A DNA stretch of 6,229 nt from Clostridia bacterium (GTDB lineage: Bacteria > Aerophobota > Aerophobia > Aerophobales > AE-B3A): assembly GCA_009618505.1 (NCBI GenBank), contig WJOQ01000294.1, forward strand, positions 1 to 6,229, in the 5' to 3' direction. A model generated the notes under the pieces. It was given only the letters and a program-made list of their open reading frames with translations. It searched no databases and was not told where the DNA came from. Both the position numbers and the translations under genes were made by a program. Shown here piece after piece: positions 1 to 5,786 of this stretch (position 1 is its first letter; the number at the start of each line of letters is the position of its first letter).

Positions 1-180
1 TGTCTCTTCAAATTTTTCTGTCACTGAACCCTTATATAAGCGGCACCACTTTCTTCTTTCTAAAACATCTAGAAGAGCTTTTTTATCCCCCTCATCATAG
101 ACTGGCCATTGGAAAACTTTCTCGGGAATTTTCCCATTTTTCATAATCGGCTCTCCACCTCTTAAAGCTAATTTTGGCAT
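1..180 (-). CDS. DegT/DnrJ/EryC1/StrS-family PLP enzyme, N-terminal 60 codons (partial)
   Basis: The gene starts at the ATG at 180-178 and runs off the left edge, so only 60 residues are visible. The opening MPKLALRGGEPI, then FQWPVYDEGDKKALLDVLE (about residues 33-51) and GSVTEKFEE (52-59), match the usual start of DegT/DnrJ/EryC1/StrS enzymes: an x-LA-x-GG-x-P leader, a WP-x-Y/D segment, a D/E-x2-ALL-x-VL helix and a GS-x-V-x-x-FE segment. The family holds PLP-dependent sugar aminotransferases and some dehydratases acting on keto sugars or cyclitols in the cytoplasm. The PLP-binding lysine lies outside the window, so aminotransferase activity cannot be confirmed. A GGAGG Shine-Dalgarno lies 5 nt upstream of the start. 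The gene follows the TIM-barrel gene by 42 bp on the same strand and is probably the last visible cistron of the operon. The family call is fairly firm; the substrate is unknown. Confidence 0.82.
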   Translation of the reverse strand, partial: MPKLALRGGEPIMKNGKIPEKVFQWPVYDEGDKKALLDVLERRKWCRLYKGSVTEKFEET

Positions 181-202
181 TTTACCCTCCAGTTAATTTT
201 TT

Positions 203-227
203 TGTAGATATACTATTTCTATCTACA
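203..227 (-). repeat. 8-bp inverted repeat over the stop codon of the TIM-barrel gene
   Basis: TGTAGATA (203-210) and TATCTACA (220-227) are perfect inverted copies around a 9-nt loop. In the minus-strand mRNA the stem would include the TAG stop of the TIM-barrel gene (225-223). It is followed by an A run rather than a U run, so it is not an intrinsic terminator. It could be a weak mRNA hairpin between this gene and the next, or chance in AT-rich DNA. Confidence 0.4.
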
Positions 228-984
228 GATATCTCTCCAACAGAGCTTTGGTTTTCATTACTCCCTGAAACTGGTCCCCACGACCTTCAAATTCAATAGA
301 TAAATACCCCTTATACCCTGCCTTGTGTAAAATATCCAAACAACGACTTATATCTATAGTTTTTTCTTCTCCTCGAGAATCAAACTGATAAGTTTTTGCA
401 TGAGCTAAAAAAGCGTAAGGAACAAGTTTCTGTAAGCCCTTGTATCTTTCCTTTGGAGAGAATTCTCCAAAATCAGGACAAGTCCTGAGATTAGGTGAAT
501 TCACCTCCTCAATAATTCTAAGGATTGCCTTCGGCTGGTTAGATACTCCCCCATGGTTCTCTATGAGAACTTTCATTCCTATCTTCTCTGCGTAGTCCAC
601 CAACTCCTGGTAGGAGAGAATTATCCTCTCTAAAGCAAAACGATCCTCGCTTTCCCCTGTATTCACTCTGATAGAAGGAGAACCCAGCTCTTTTCCTATA
701 TCTAGCCATCTCTTTAAAGCCTCAATGTCTTTTTTTCTGTTTTTCTCCTTCACCTGGGAGATATCCCCAATATCTACAGGAATATTTACCACCTCAAGGT
801 TATGTTCAACTATTTTTTTTCTCATCTTGTTCAAAAAAGAAGGCTCCAAAGAAGAAAAGTGCATCTGGCAAGGTTCAACGGCACTTATCTCAAACCTTTG
901 CTTGCATACCTCCAGGAATTTCAATAAATCCATTTTTTTGAAAAACTCTCGATGTAGACTCCAGCTACTTACAGCTATTTGCAT
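223..984 (-). CDS. Sugar phosphate isomerase/epimerase-like TIM-barrel protein (xylose isomerase-like, AP_endonuc_2 fold)
   Basis: This 253-residue cytoplasmic protein has the normal length for the xylose-isomerase-like TIM-barrel family, which isomerises or epimerises sugars and keto-sugars, or dehydrates inositol derivatives, using a divalent metal. The metal-site residues sit where the family puts them at the ends of barrel strands: E142 in VLIENHGG, D171 in TCPDFGEF, H195 in FLAHAKTY, and E231 in YLSIEFEG. The N-terminal strand MQIAVSSWSL and the VEPCQMHF segment (36-43) are also typical of the fold. There is no signal peptide or membrane segment. The ATG at 984 has an AGGAGG-type Shine-Dalgarno about 10 nt upstream. 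The gene follows the second permease gene by 29 bp and precedes a DegT-type enzyme, so it probably acts on the imported sugar or a product of it. The fold and metal site are seen; the exact reaction cannot be told from sequence. Confidence 0.9.
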   Translation of the reverse strand: MQIAVSSWSLHREFFKKMDLLKFLEVCKQRFEISAVEPCQMHFSSLEPSFLNKMRKKIVEHNLEVVNIPVDIGDISQVKEKNRKKDIEALKRWLDIGKELGSPSIRVNTGESEDRFALERIILSYQELVDYAEKIGMKVLIENHGGVSNQPKAILRIIEEVNSPNLRTCPDFGEFSPKERYKGLQKLVPYAFLAHAKTYQFDSRGEEKTIDISRCLDILHKAGYKGYLSIEFEGRGDQFQGVMKTKALLERYL

Positions 985-1013
985 AATAATTTCTCTCCTC
1001 CTCTAAGTTAAAT

Positions 1014-1844
1014 CTAATCTAGTGCTCCTGCAGTTAATCCACTTACAATTTGCTTTTCAAATATAAAATAAACTATAATGACTGGTATAGTAGTGATAGA
1101 TAATGCACTAAAAACCAATTTATAGTTAACATTATGATAACCGTAAAAAGCTAAAAGGCCTACAGGGATTGTTTTTAATTCATCATCATAAATAAACAAC
1201 AAGGCCAGGAGAAACTCATTCCATATACCTATACTTTGCAATATAGCGATGGTCACAAGAGCAGGGCGGATCAGAGGTAACATTATTCTCCAATATAGGC
1301 CGAATAAGGAACATCCATCAATTTTTGCCGCATCTGCGATATCTTCAGGAAGGGTGAGAAAAAAGGACTTAAAAATATAAATAGACAAGGGAAGGCCCCA
1401 GGCAATATAAGGGAGTATCAGGGCAAAATAAGTATTTAAAATCCCTATTTTATCAAAAAAAGTGAATAGAGGAATGATTAGTACCTGCGCTGGGAGTATC
1501 AACCCTAACAAAAATGTATAGAATAAAAGATCTCGGCCTTTAAACGTAAGTCTGGCAAAAGCATATCCTGCCATACTGGATATAAGTGCAACTAAAAAAA
1601 CAGATACAGATGTTATAAATACGCTATTGATAAAATAGCGACCTAAATTTCCTAATTTCCAAGCTTGTACCCAATTGTCTAACTGCATCTCATCAGGAAG
1701 GGAGAAGGGGAAGAGATATATTTCGCGGTCGGTTTTAAGCGAGGAATAAATCATCCATATAAGTGGATAAGTCATCAAACCCACCATAATCAAAACAATG
1801 ACATAGATACCTATCTTCCGAGGTAAGCTTCCCCGTGTATACAT
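1014..1844 (-). CDS. CUT1-family sugar ABC transporter permease, MalG type
   Basis: This 276-residue inner-membrane protein has about six hydrophobic segments (roughly residues 11-32, 68-91, 101-119, 132-158, 185-207 and 240-259). It carries the cytoplasmic EAA loop that docks the ATPase: DAAKIDG at 161-167 followed by I177-x-L179-P180, at the usual spacing. The C-terminal GLTAGALD is the characteristic tail of MalG-type subunits. It would pair with the upstream MalF-type subunit to form the channel. The ATG at 1844 is preceded by AGGAGG, and the TAG stop of the upstream gene lies inside that TAGGAGG (gap 11 bp), so the two permease genes are very likely translationally coupled. No ATPase gene is present in the window, so a shared MsmK/MalK-type ATPase encoded elsewhere is inferred. 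The transported sugar is not evident. Confidence 0.95.
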   Translation of the reverse strand: MYTRGSLPRKIGIYVIVLIMVGLMTYPLIWMIYSSLKTDREIYLFPFSLPDEMQLDNWVQAWKLGNLGRYFINSVFITSVSVFLVALISSMAGYAFARLTFKGRDLLFYTFLLGLILPAQVLIIPLFTFFDKIGILNTYFALILPYIAWGLPLSIYIFKSFFLTLPEDIADAAKIDGCSLFGLYWRIMLPLIRPALVTIAILQSIGIWNEFLLALLFIYDDELKTIPVGLLAFYGYHNVNYKLVFSALSITTIPVIIVYFIFEKQIVSGLTAGALD

Positions 1845-1855
1845 TTACGAACCTC

Positions 1856-2749
1856 CTAGTACTCTATTACTTTCTTTTTTCCGGTTCTCTTTAAATAAAC
1901 TATGGAAAAGGCAAGCACCAGGACAACCAAAAACACAGTTAACGCTGCCGCATATCCCATATTATTTCTATCAAAAGCCTGTTTTATGATCCATGTAGTC
2001 ATGATTTCTGTACGATGGTAAGGTTGCCCATTAGTCATGGTATAAAACACAGCAAAGGCACTAAATCCACCGGTTACACATATCAAAAAAGAAAGAACTA
2101 CACTTTCTCTTAATAAAGGAAGAGTAACCTTCGTAATCCTCGTCCACCAGGAGGCTCCATCTAGACGAGCTGCCTCGTACAGTTCTTGAGGAATACGCTG
2201 AAGAGCTGCATAAAAAATCATCATGTAGAATCCAGCGTATTTCCACCCAGAAACTACAATAACTGCGATTAAGGCTACAGAAGGATCCGCCAACCAAGCT
2301 CTAGTTGCACTAGATAATCCTATACTTTTTAGTATGGCATTGAGTACCCCGAAATTAGGATCGTAGACAAAGTTCCAAAGTAAACCGGCGGCCACCATAC
2401 TGAGCACTACAGGAGTGAAAAACATTACACGAAATAGCCCAAACAAAGGATATTTACGATTAAGAATGAGGGCAGCCAGTAATCCAAAGCCCACCTCTAC
2501 AACAAAGGTGCCCATAATGTATAAGATGTTGTTAATGAAAGAAAGGCGAAATATCTCATCTTTGAACGCTCGTATATAATTAGTAATCCCTGTCCAAACA
2601 GGCTTCCCCAGTCCAGTCCATTGAAAAAAACTGTAATAGATACTCTGCATTGCTGGAATGAGTAAAAAAATGAGGAAAAAAGCAAAGGCTGGAATTACAA
2701 ATAAATACTTTACCCCTTCTCTACCAAACCTTGTTTGCCAAAACGCCAT
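1856..2749 (-). CDS. CUT1-family sugar ABC transporter permease, MalF type
   Basis: This 297-residue inner-membrane protein has about six hydrophobic segments (roughly residues 16-37, 72-96, 103-126, 158-180, 212-236 and 265-286). The EAA loop is clear: EAARLDG at 192-198, then V208-x-L210-P211. Its length matches the short MalF/UgpA/LacF-type subunits, which lack the large periplasmic loop of enteric MalF. The N-terminal segment, with basic residues before a long hydrophobic stretch and then SIYYSFFQWTG, is typical of the family. The start at 2749 has a GAGGAGA Shine-Dalgarno about 8 nt upstream. It is separated from the binding-protein gene by 145 bp that contain a strong terminator and a palindrome, so it probably depends on readthrough from the upstream promoter. 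It is followed closely by its MalG-type partner. Confidence 0.95.
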   Translation of the reverse strand: MAFWQTRFGREGVKYLFVIPAFAFFLIFLLIPAMQSIYYSFFQWTGLGKPVWTGITNYIRAFKDEIFRLSFINNILYIMGTFVVEVGFGLLAALILNRKYPLFGLFRVMFFTPVVLSMVAAGLLWNFVYDPNFGVLNAILKSIGLSSATRAWLADPSVALIAVIVVSGWKYAGFYMMIFYAALQRIPQELYEAARLDGASWWTRITKVTLPLLRESVVLSFLICVTGGFSAFAVFYTMTNGQPYHRTEIMTTWIIKQAFDRNNMGYAAALTVFLVVLVLAFSIVYLKRTGKKKVIEY

Positions 2750-2779
2750 AATTATTTCTCCTCTCTTAATATTTTGAGT

Positions 2780-2795
2780 TCAAGTATTTACTTGA
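2780..2795. repeat. 16-bp palindrome in the leader of the permease genes
   Basis: TCAAGTATTTACTTGA is a perfect palindrome of 7+2+7 between the intrinsic terminator and the MalF-type start codon. Its half TTACTT also occurs in the palindrome at the ROK promoter (5569-5593); TTACTTGATAAA here and TTACTTAGAAAA there agree at 9 of 12 positions. It may be a weak regulator site or an mRNA hairpin. No convincing promoter was found beside it, so its role is uncertain. Confidence 0.4.
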
Positions 2796-2835
2796 TAAAT
2801 CGTTTTTTGAAAAACTTAACTTTGGGACCGAAGCC

Positions 2836-2882
2836 AAAAAAAACAACTAGAGCAACCCAGCTCTATCCGAGTTGCCCTAGTT
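2836..2882 (-). terminator. Strong intrinsic terminator between the binding-protein and permease genes
   Basis: On the minus strand, starting 12 nt after the binding-protein stop codon, AACTAGGGCAACTCGG pairs with CTGGGTTGCTCTAGTT (2882-2867 with 2860-2845). This makes a 16-bp stem, including three G-U pairs, closed by a 6-nt loop. One G and then eight uridines (2843-2836) follow, which is the classic rho-independent layout. It lies inside what is otherwise a co-directional operon. It would therefore act as a partial terminator and as a 3' stabiliser of the binding-protein mRNA, giving more binding protein than permease. The hairpin is seen directly; the degree of readthrough is inferred. Confidence 0.9.
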
Positions 2883-2894
2883 TAAGGTTATCTA

Positions 2895-4187
2895 TTATCT
2901 CTGTCTTCGTGCCTCTAATTGTGCATCCACCCATTCTAAAGCTTCTTCTGCACTCTTCACGCCGCCAGCTACAAACGCTGCTCCTTGATAGAACGTATCT
3001 GCGATTTCTACGGGATAACCCGTATCTGGAGGAGCAAAAATAGTTACAGCATCTCGGAATATTTGAGCAAGAAGCACAGTGTTAGGATCAATTTCCGCCA
3101 TCTCCATAACTCCTTTAACTGAACTAAAATCTCCTGCTTCAGCCTGTAGTATTTGACTTTCTAAAGAGGTGAAGAACCTCAGGAAGGATACTGCCACATC
3201 AAAATTCGGACTCTCGGCGTGGATCATGTACCCAGTAGATAGTCCAATTATACTTGGCTGTTCACCTTTTCCCCAAGAAATTGCCGGAGTATTGAAAGCA
3301 CTATATCGGAAATCCTCAGGAGCCGAAGTCAATGCTTCAGGAACAAGCCAACTGCCAATAGGATGCATAGCCGCAAACCCTTGGAAAAACCCCATCATGC
3401 CTGGATCAGCATCCATGCCATTCATCCCTTCGTTAAAGTATCCTTTTTCTGCCATCTCTTCGAACAAACCGAAAGCTCTTATAAAATCTGGATTAGCGAA
3501 ATCTTCCTTCAGTGTAAACACCTTATCATAGAGATCTGCACCCCCTGCGTTCCCTACTATATGACCGGCCCAGTTTCCCAAAGGCCAAAGCTCTTTGTTT
3601 CCAACGATTACCGGAGTTATTCCATTTTCTTTTAATTTAGCACAAACATTCATGAATTCAGACCAAGTTTCAGGCGCAGTAACACCGGCCTCCTCGAACA
3701 TGACTTCGTTGTACCACAGTACTGTAGTCACATCTAAATTGGTAGGGATGAGGTATATTTTACCCTCATACATAGCATCAGGCCAAGCCGCATCTAAGAA
3801 GGTATCTTTCCAACCACCTTTTTCTAGTACCGCAGTTAGGTCTGCTCCAAACCCGCTTTCAGCATACAAGCGCACTAGGTCACCACCCCACTGAAAATAA
3901 ACATCCGGAGGAGTCTTGCTTTGAACCAGAGTGATAAGACCTTCATCCTCATATACATCAGAATCTTGGACAATTTCCTTCACTTTAACATCGGGATACA
4001 TCTGTTCAAAGGCAGCAATAATTTTATTCAAGACTATTCGCTGTGCTCCCCCTGTAGTTGAGTGAGCGAACCTCAAGGTCACCCCAAAAGCAACTTGTAG
4101 GGAGAATACCAACCAAAACCCCATGACTAGACAAACCATCATCATCCATTTCTTACGTTTCATTTTTTTATACTCCTTTGCTGACAT
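2895..4187 (-). CDS. Extracellular sugar-binding protein of a CUT1 ABC transporter (solute-binding family 1, UgpB-like)
   Basis: This 430-residue secreted protein is of normal length for family-1 sugar-binding proteins. A basic start (KKMKRKKW, residues 7-14) is followed by a hydrophobic core (about 15-34) and a likely signal-peptidase I site after AFG (33-35). There is no lipobox cysteine, so the mature protein would be soluble in a periplasm. The mature start VTLRFAHSTTGG, then IIAAFEQMYPDVKVK, PPDVYFQWGGD, LIPTNLDVTTVLWYNEVMFEEAG and PETWSEF are family hallmarks. The C-terminal SAEEALEWVDAQLEA is also typical. It delivers substrate to the two downstream permeases. Two starts are possible: the ATG at 4187 with AGGAG 8 nt upstream, and the ATG at 4163 (residue 9) with AAGGAG 9 nt upstream. 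The second gives a more standard signal peptide. The longer form is given here because both sites look usable. The ligand cannot be read from sequence. Confidence 0.93.
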   Translation of the reverse strand: MSAKEYKKMKRKKWMMMVCLVMGFWLVFSLQVAFGVTLRFAHSTTGGAQRIVLNKIIAAFEQMYPDVKVKEIVQDSDVYEDEGLITLVQSKTPPDVYFQWGGDLVRLYAESGFGADLTAVLEKGGWKDTFLDAAWPDAMYEGKIYLIPTNLDVTTVLWYNEVMFEEAGVTAPETWSEFMNVCAKLKENGITPVIVGNKELWPLGNWAGHIVGNAGGADLYDKVFTLKEDFANPDFIRAFGLFEEMAEKGYFNEGMNGMDADPGMMGFFQGFAAMHPIGSWLVPEALTSAPEDFRYSAFNTPAISWGKGEQPSIIGLSTGYMIHAESPNFDVAVSFLRFFTSLESQILQAEAGDFSSVKGVMEMAEIDPNTVLLAQIFRDAVTIFAPPDTGYPVEIADTFYQGAAFVAGGVKSAEEALEWVDAQLEARRQR

Positions 4188-4200
4188 GATCCAAACTCCT
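4163..4200 (-). promoter_or_regulatory. Two stacked ribosome-binding sites and starts for the binding-protein gene
   Basis: AGGAG (4200-4196) lies 8 nt before the ATG at 4187, and AAGGAG (4178-4173, inside codons 4-5 of the longer form) lies 9 nt before the in-frame ATG at 4163. The downstream start would give MKRKKWMMM, a compact n-region typical of signal peptides. Sequence alone does not decide between them; I lean slightly to 4163 as the main start, and both may be used. Confidence 0.55.
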
Positions 4201-4264
4201 GTTGAAAATTTTCCATTAGAGAAGGCACTTATTCCACACTCCTTGAGAACTTTCTTTTATTCCC

Positions 4265-4320
4265 AAGCTAGATAGGTCTATTTATTCTTCCACCTCCCTC
4301 AGACCTTTTACTTCTAGCTT
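4265..4320 (-). repeat. Nested inverted repeat between the ROK and binding-protein genes
   Basis: AAGCTAGA (4265-4272) pairs with TCTAGCTT (4313-4320), and inside it AGGTCT (4274-4279) pairs with AGACCT (4301-4306). All bases match. The internal bulge is 1 nt against 6 nt and the loop is 21 nt. In the minus-strand RNA the loop holds a purine-rich, Shine-Dalgarno-like GAGGGAGGTGGAAG with no start codon at a suitable distance. There is no U-run after it, so it is not a standard terminator. It may be an mRNA processing or stability element, or a regulator site for the binding-protein gene. Confidence 0.5.
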
Positions 4321-4339
4321 TTCTTTCAAGAACATATCT

Positions 4340-5542
4340 TCAACTTATGAGGCTTGTATGCTTTACTAAGTCCCAGGCTATGGCAGCAGCACCGATAACA
4401 CCAGTATCATCTCCCAGCGAAGATATTACGATCTTGGGAGGGATGGGAGTTATCTTTACCATCATCTCCCTCAGGGGTTCCAGTAAAATATCTTCCTGTT
4501 TAGAAATCCCTCCACCCAAAACTATCATTTCTGGATTCAGAAGAATAGATATATTTCCTAATCCTATGGCCAGATATTTACTCACCTCCTCCACTATTTT
4601 CAGGGCAACCTTATCTTTTCTCTTTGCCGCTTCGAAGACATCTTTGGCCGTAATGTTCTTATCCTGGCAAAAAGCTATCCCCATAGATGCACTATCATAG
4701 GAGCACATCTGGTTTGCTCCTCTTGCTGCAATAGCCGAGCCGGAAATCAAACTCTCGAAACAGCCAAATCCTTTTCGGTAATCTTTCAAGTATTCATCCC
4801 CCATGACAAGATAACCCACCTCTCCGGCCGCATTAGCGAAGCCTTTGTAGAGTTCTCCATTAATGATAATCCCGGCTCCAACTCCGGTCCCAATAGCTAC
4901 AAAGACAAAATTTTTCACCGTCTTACCCACGCCGAATAGCTTCTCCCCTAATGCAGCTGCGTTAACATCGTTCTCCACTGCCACTGGAATTTTAAATTCT
5001 TCCTTCAATAGATCTCTCACTGGCATATCTTCCCATCCCAGGGCAGGGGCAAAGGAAACTCTACCAGATTCATCGGTTACCCCAGAAACGCCTATTCCCA
5101 TCCCTAAAATTAGATCTCTGTCTGCGTCTAATTCATCAATCACACTATGGATTAATTCTCTTAATCTATCCAGTATTTTATTCTTCGAACTCGAATTGAT
5201 AGTCGGGCCCTTCAGTTTTTTGACAATTTTACCATCCAGGCCTACCAGAACCAATTTTATATTTGTCCCACCCAGATCAATACCTATGACAAATCCACCA
5301 TTAGGATTGAGCTCAATTAAAGTGGGTTTTCTCCCGCCGGAAGATTCGCCCATTCCTTTCTCCTTGACTATTCCTTTCTTTAAAAAATGCTCAACAACTA
5401 ATGAGACGGTGGGTGAGCTTATTTTGGTTAGCCGGGAAATGTCTGCCCGTGAAATAGGACCTTCCTTCTCTATAGTTTCTAAAATCATTGACCTGTTTAT
5501 ATCCCGGATTAATGCAGGCTTTCCTGACGACTTAGATAGCAT
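4340..5542 (-). CDS. ROK-family transcriptional repressor (XylR/NagC-like)
   Basis: This 400-residue protein has the normal length and order of ROK repressors. An N-terminal winged helix-turn-helix (about 15-60, with ISRADISRLTKISSPTVS) is followed by GRKP and a sugar-kinase-like ROK domain. That domain has the phosphate loop IGIDLGGTNIK (86-96), ENDVNAAALGE (190-200, with the kinase-type D192), AIGTGVGAG (216-224), GEVGY (240-244) and VLGGGIS (341-347). The usual zinc site is degraded: the GH histidine is Y244, and the C-x-C-G-x-x-G-C-x-E motif reads D254-x-R-K-x-x-G-C261-x-E263, keeping only the last cysteine. Family members bind DNA without sugar and release it with a sugar ligand. The ATG at 5542 has AAGAGG 6 nt upstream, behind a clear promoter and palindrome. 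The gene is co-directional with the transporter 152 bp downstream, so it probably controls itself and the operon. Kinase activity cannot be excluded but is unlikely with the DNA-binding domain. Confidence 0.94.
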   Translation of the reverse strand: MLSKSSGKPALIRDINRSMILETIEKEGPISRADISRLTKISSPTVSLVVEHFLKKGIVKEKGMGESSGGRKPTLIELNPNGGFVIGIDLGGTNIKLVLVGLDGKIVKKLKGPTINSSSKNKILDRLRELIHSVIDELDADRDLILGMGIGVSGVTDESGRVSFAPALGWEDMPVRDLLKEEFKIPVAVENDVNAAALGEKLFGVGKTVKNFVFVAIGTGVGAGIIINGELYKGFANAAGEVGYLVMGDEYLKDYRKGFGCFESLISGSAIAARGANQMCSYDSASMGIAFCQDKNITAKDVFEAAKRKDKVALKIVEEVSKYLAIGLGNISILLNPEMIVLGGGISKQEDILLEPLREMMVKITPIPPKIVISSLGDDTGVIGAAAIAWDLVKHTSLIS

Positions 5543-5568
5543 CTATAACCTCTTAATTCTTAATTGAC

Positions 5569-5593
5569 TTACTTAGAAAAGTTTTCTAAGTAA
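5569..5593. promoter_or_regulatory. Perfect 25-bp palindrome, probable operator of the ROK repressor
   Basis: TTACTTAGAAAA (5569-5580), a central G, and TTTTCTAAGTAA (5582-5593) form a perfect 12+1+12 palindrome. It lies just downstream of the minus-strand -10 box, over the predicted transcription start (about 5591) and 26 bp before the ROK start codon. That is a classic place for autorepression. ROK repressors are known to bind long AT-rich palindromes. The palindrome is seen directly; the partner protein is inferred from position. Confidence 0.82.
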
Positions 5594-5597
5594 TTTC

Positions 5598-5625
5598 ATT
5601 ATAGTATATTTTTCTCATTCGTCAA
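5598..5625 (-). promoter_or_regulatory. Sigma70-type promoter for the ROK gene and probably the whole operon
   Basis: On the minus strand TTGACG (5625-5620) and a consensus TATAAT (5603-5598) are spaced by 16 bp. The start would fall at about 5591, inside the palindrome, with a leader of about 50 nt to the ROK ATG. No comparable promoter was found before the binding-protein gene, so this may drive all the minus-strand genes in the window. Confidence 0.85.
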
Positions 5626-5703
5626 CCCTGTTACATAAACAGAGAAATTTAAAGTTCCCTTAGTTAAGATTTAGTAAGTATTACAGAGGGAGACAAAATA
5701 AAA

Positions 5704-5732
5704 TTGACTCTCTCTTTCTTTTTTGCTATATT
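5704..5732 (+). promoter_or_regulatory. Sigma70-type promoter for the small plus-strand gene
   Basis: TTGACT (5704-5709) and TATATT (5727-5732) are spaced by 17 bp, five of six consensus bases in each box. The predicted start near 5739 leaves a leader of about 48 nt before the ATG at 5787. It is divergent from the ROK promoter, with about 78 bp between the two -35 boxes. Confidence 0.8.
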
Positions 5733-5766
5733 ATTAGCAGTCAAAGATTGATATTACTGTTAATAA
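5731..5766 (+). repeat. 11-bp inverted repeat over the start region of the small plus-strand gene
   Basis: TTATTAGCAGT (5731-5741) and ACTGTTAATAA (5756-5766) are inverted copies with a single mismatch that would be a G-U pair in RNA; the loop is 14 nt. The left arm overlaps the end of the -10 box and the predicted start site. The right arm ends 7 bp before the Shine-Dalgarno. As DNA it could be an operator; as RNA only part of the left arm would be transcribed from the predicted start. Confidence 0.5.
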
Positions 5767-5786
5767 GATGAGAAAGGTGGTTGTTT

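Noticed and set aside
2061..2685. Two short minus-strand open frames (2061-2297, 2497-2685).
   Set aside because: They lie out of frame inside the MalF-type permease gene, which has clear membrane segments and the EAA motif.
2845..2882. The terminator hairpin read on the plus strand.
   Set aside because: On the plus strand the stem is followed by only TAAGG-type sequence without a U run, and no plus-strand gene ends here, so a bidirectional terminator is not supported.
3169..3894. Three overlapping plus-strand open frames.
   Set aside because: They are antisense to the sugar-binding protein gene, without family resemblance; they are shadow frames.
4100..4187. Lipoprotein signal for the binding protein.
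   Set aside because: The single cysteine (C19) follows M-M-M-V within the hydrophobic core and does not fit a lipobox; an AFG signal-peptidase I site fits better.
4240..4262. A possible degenerate copy of the ROK palindrome (CTTGAGAACTTTCTTTTAT) upstream of the binding-protein gene.
   Set aside because: Only about 9 of 19 positions agree and it is not itself palindromic, which is not enough in AT-rich DNA.
4188..4339. A separate promoter for the binding-protein gene.
   Set aside because: TTGAAA, TTGGGA and TCTAAT boxes occur, but none are at 16-18 bp from a credible partner.
4863..5567. A 234-codon open frame on the plus strand.
   Set aside because: It lies antisense to the well-supported ROK gene, is rich in S, P and I as expected from a shadow frame, and shows no recognisable domain.
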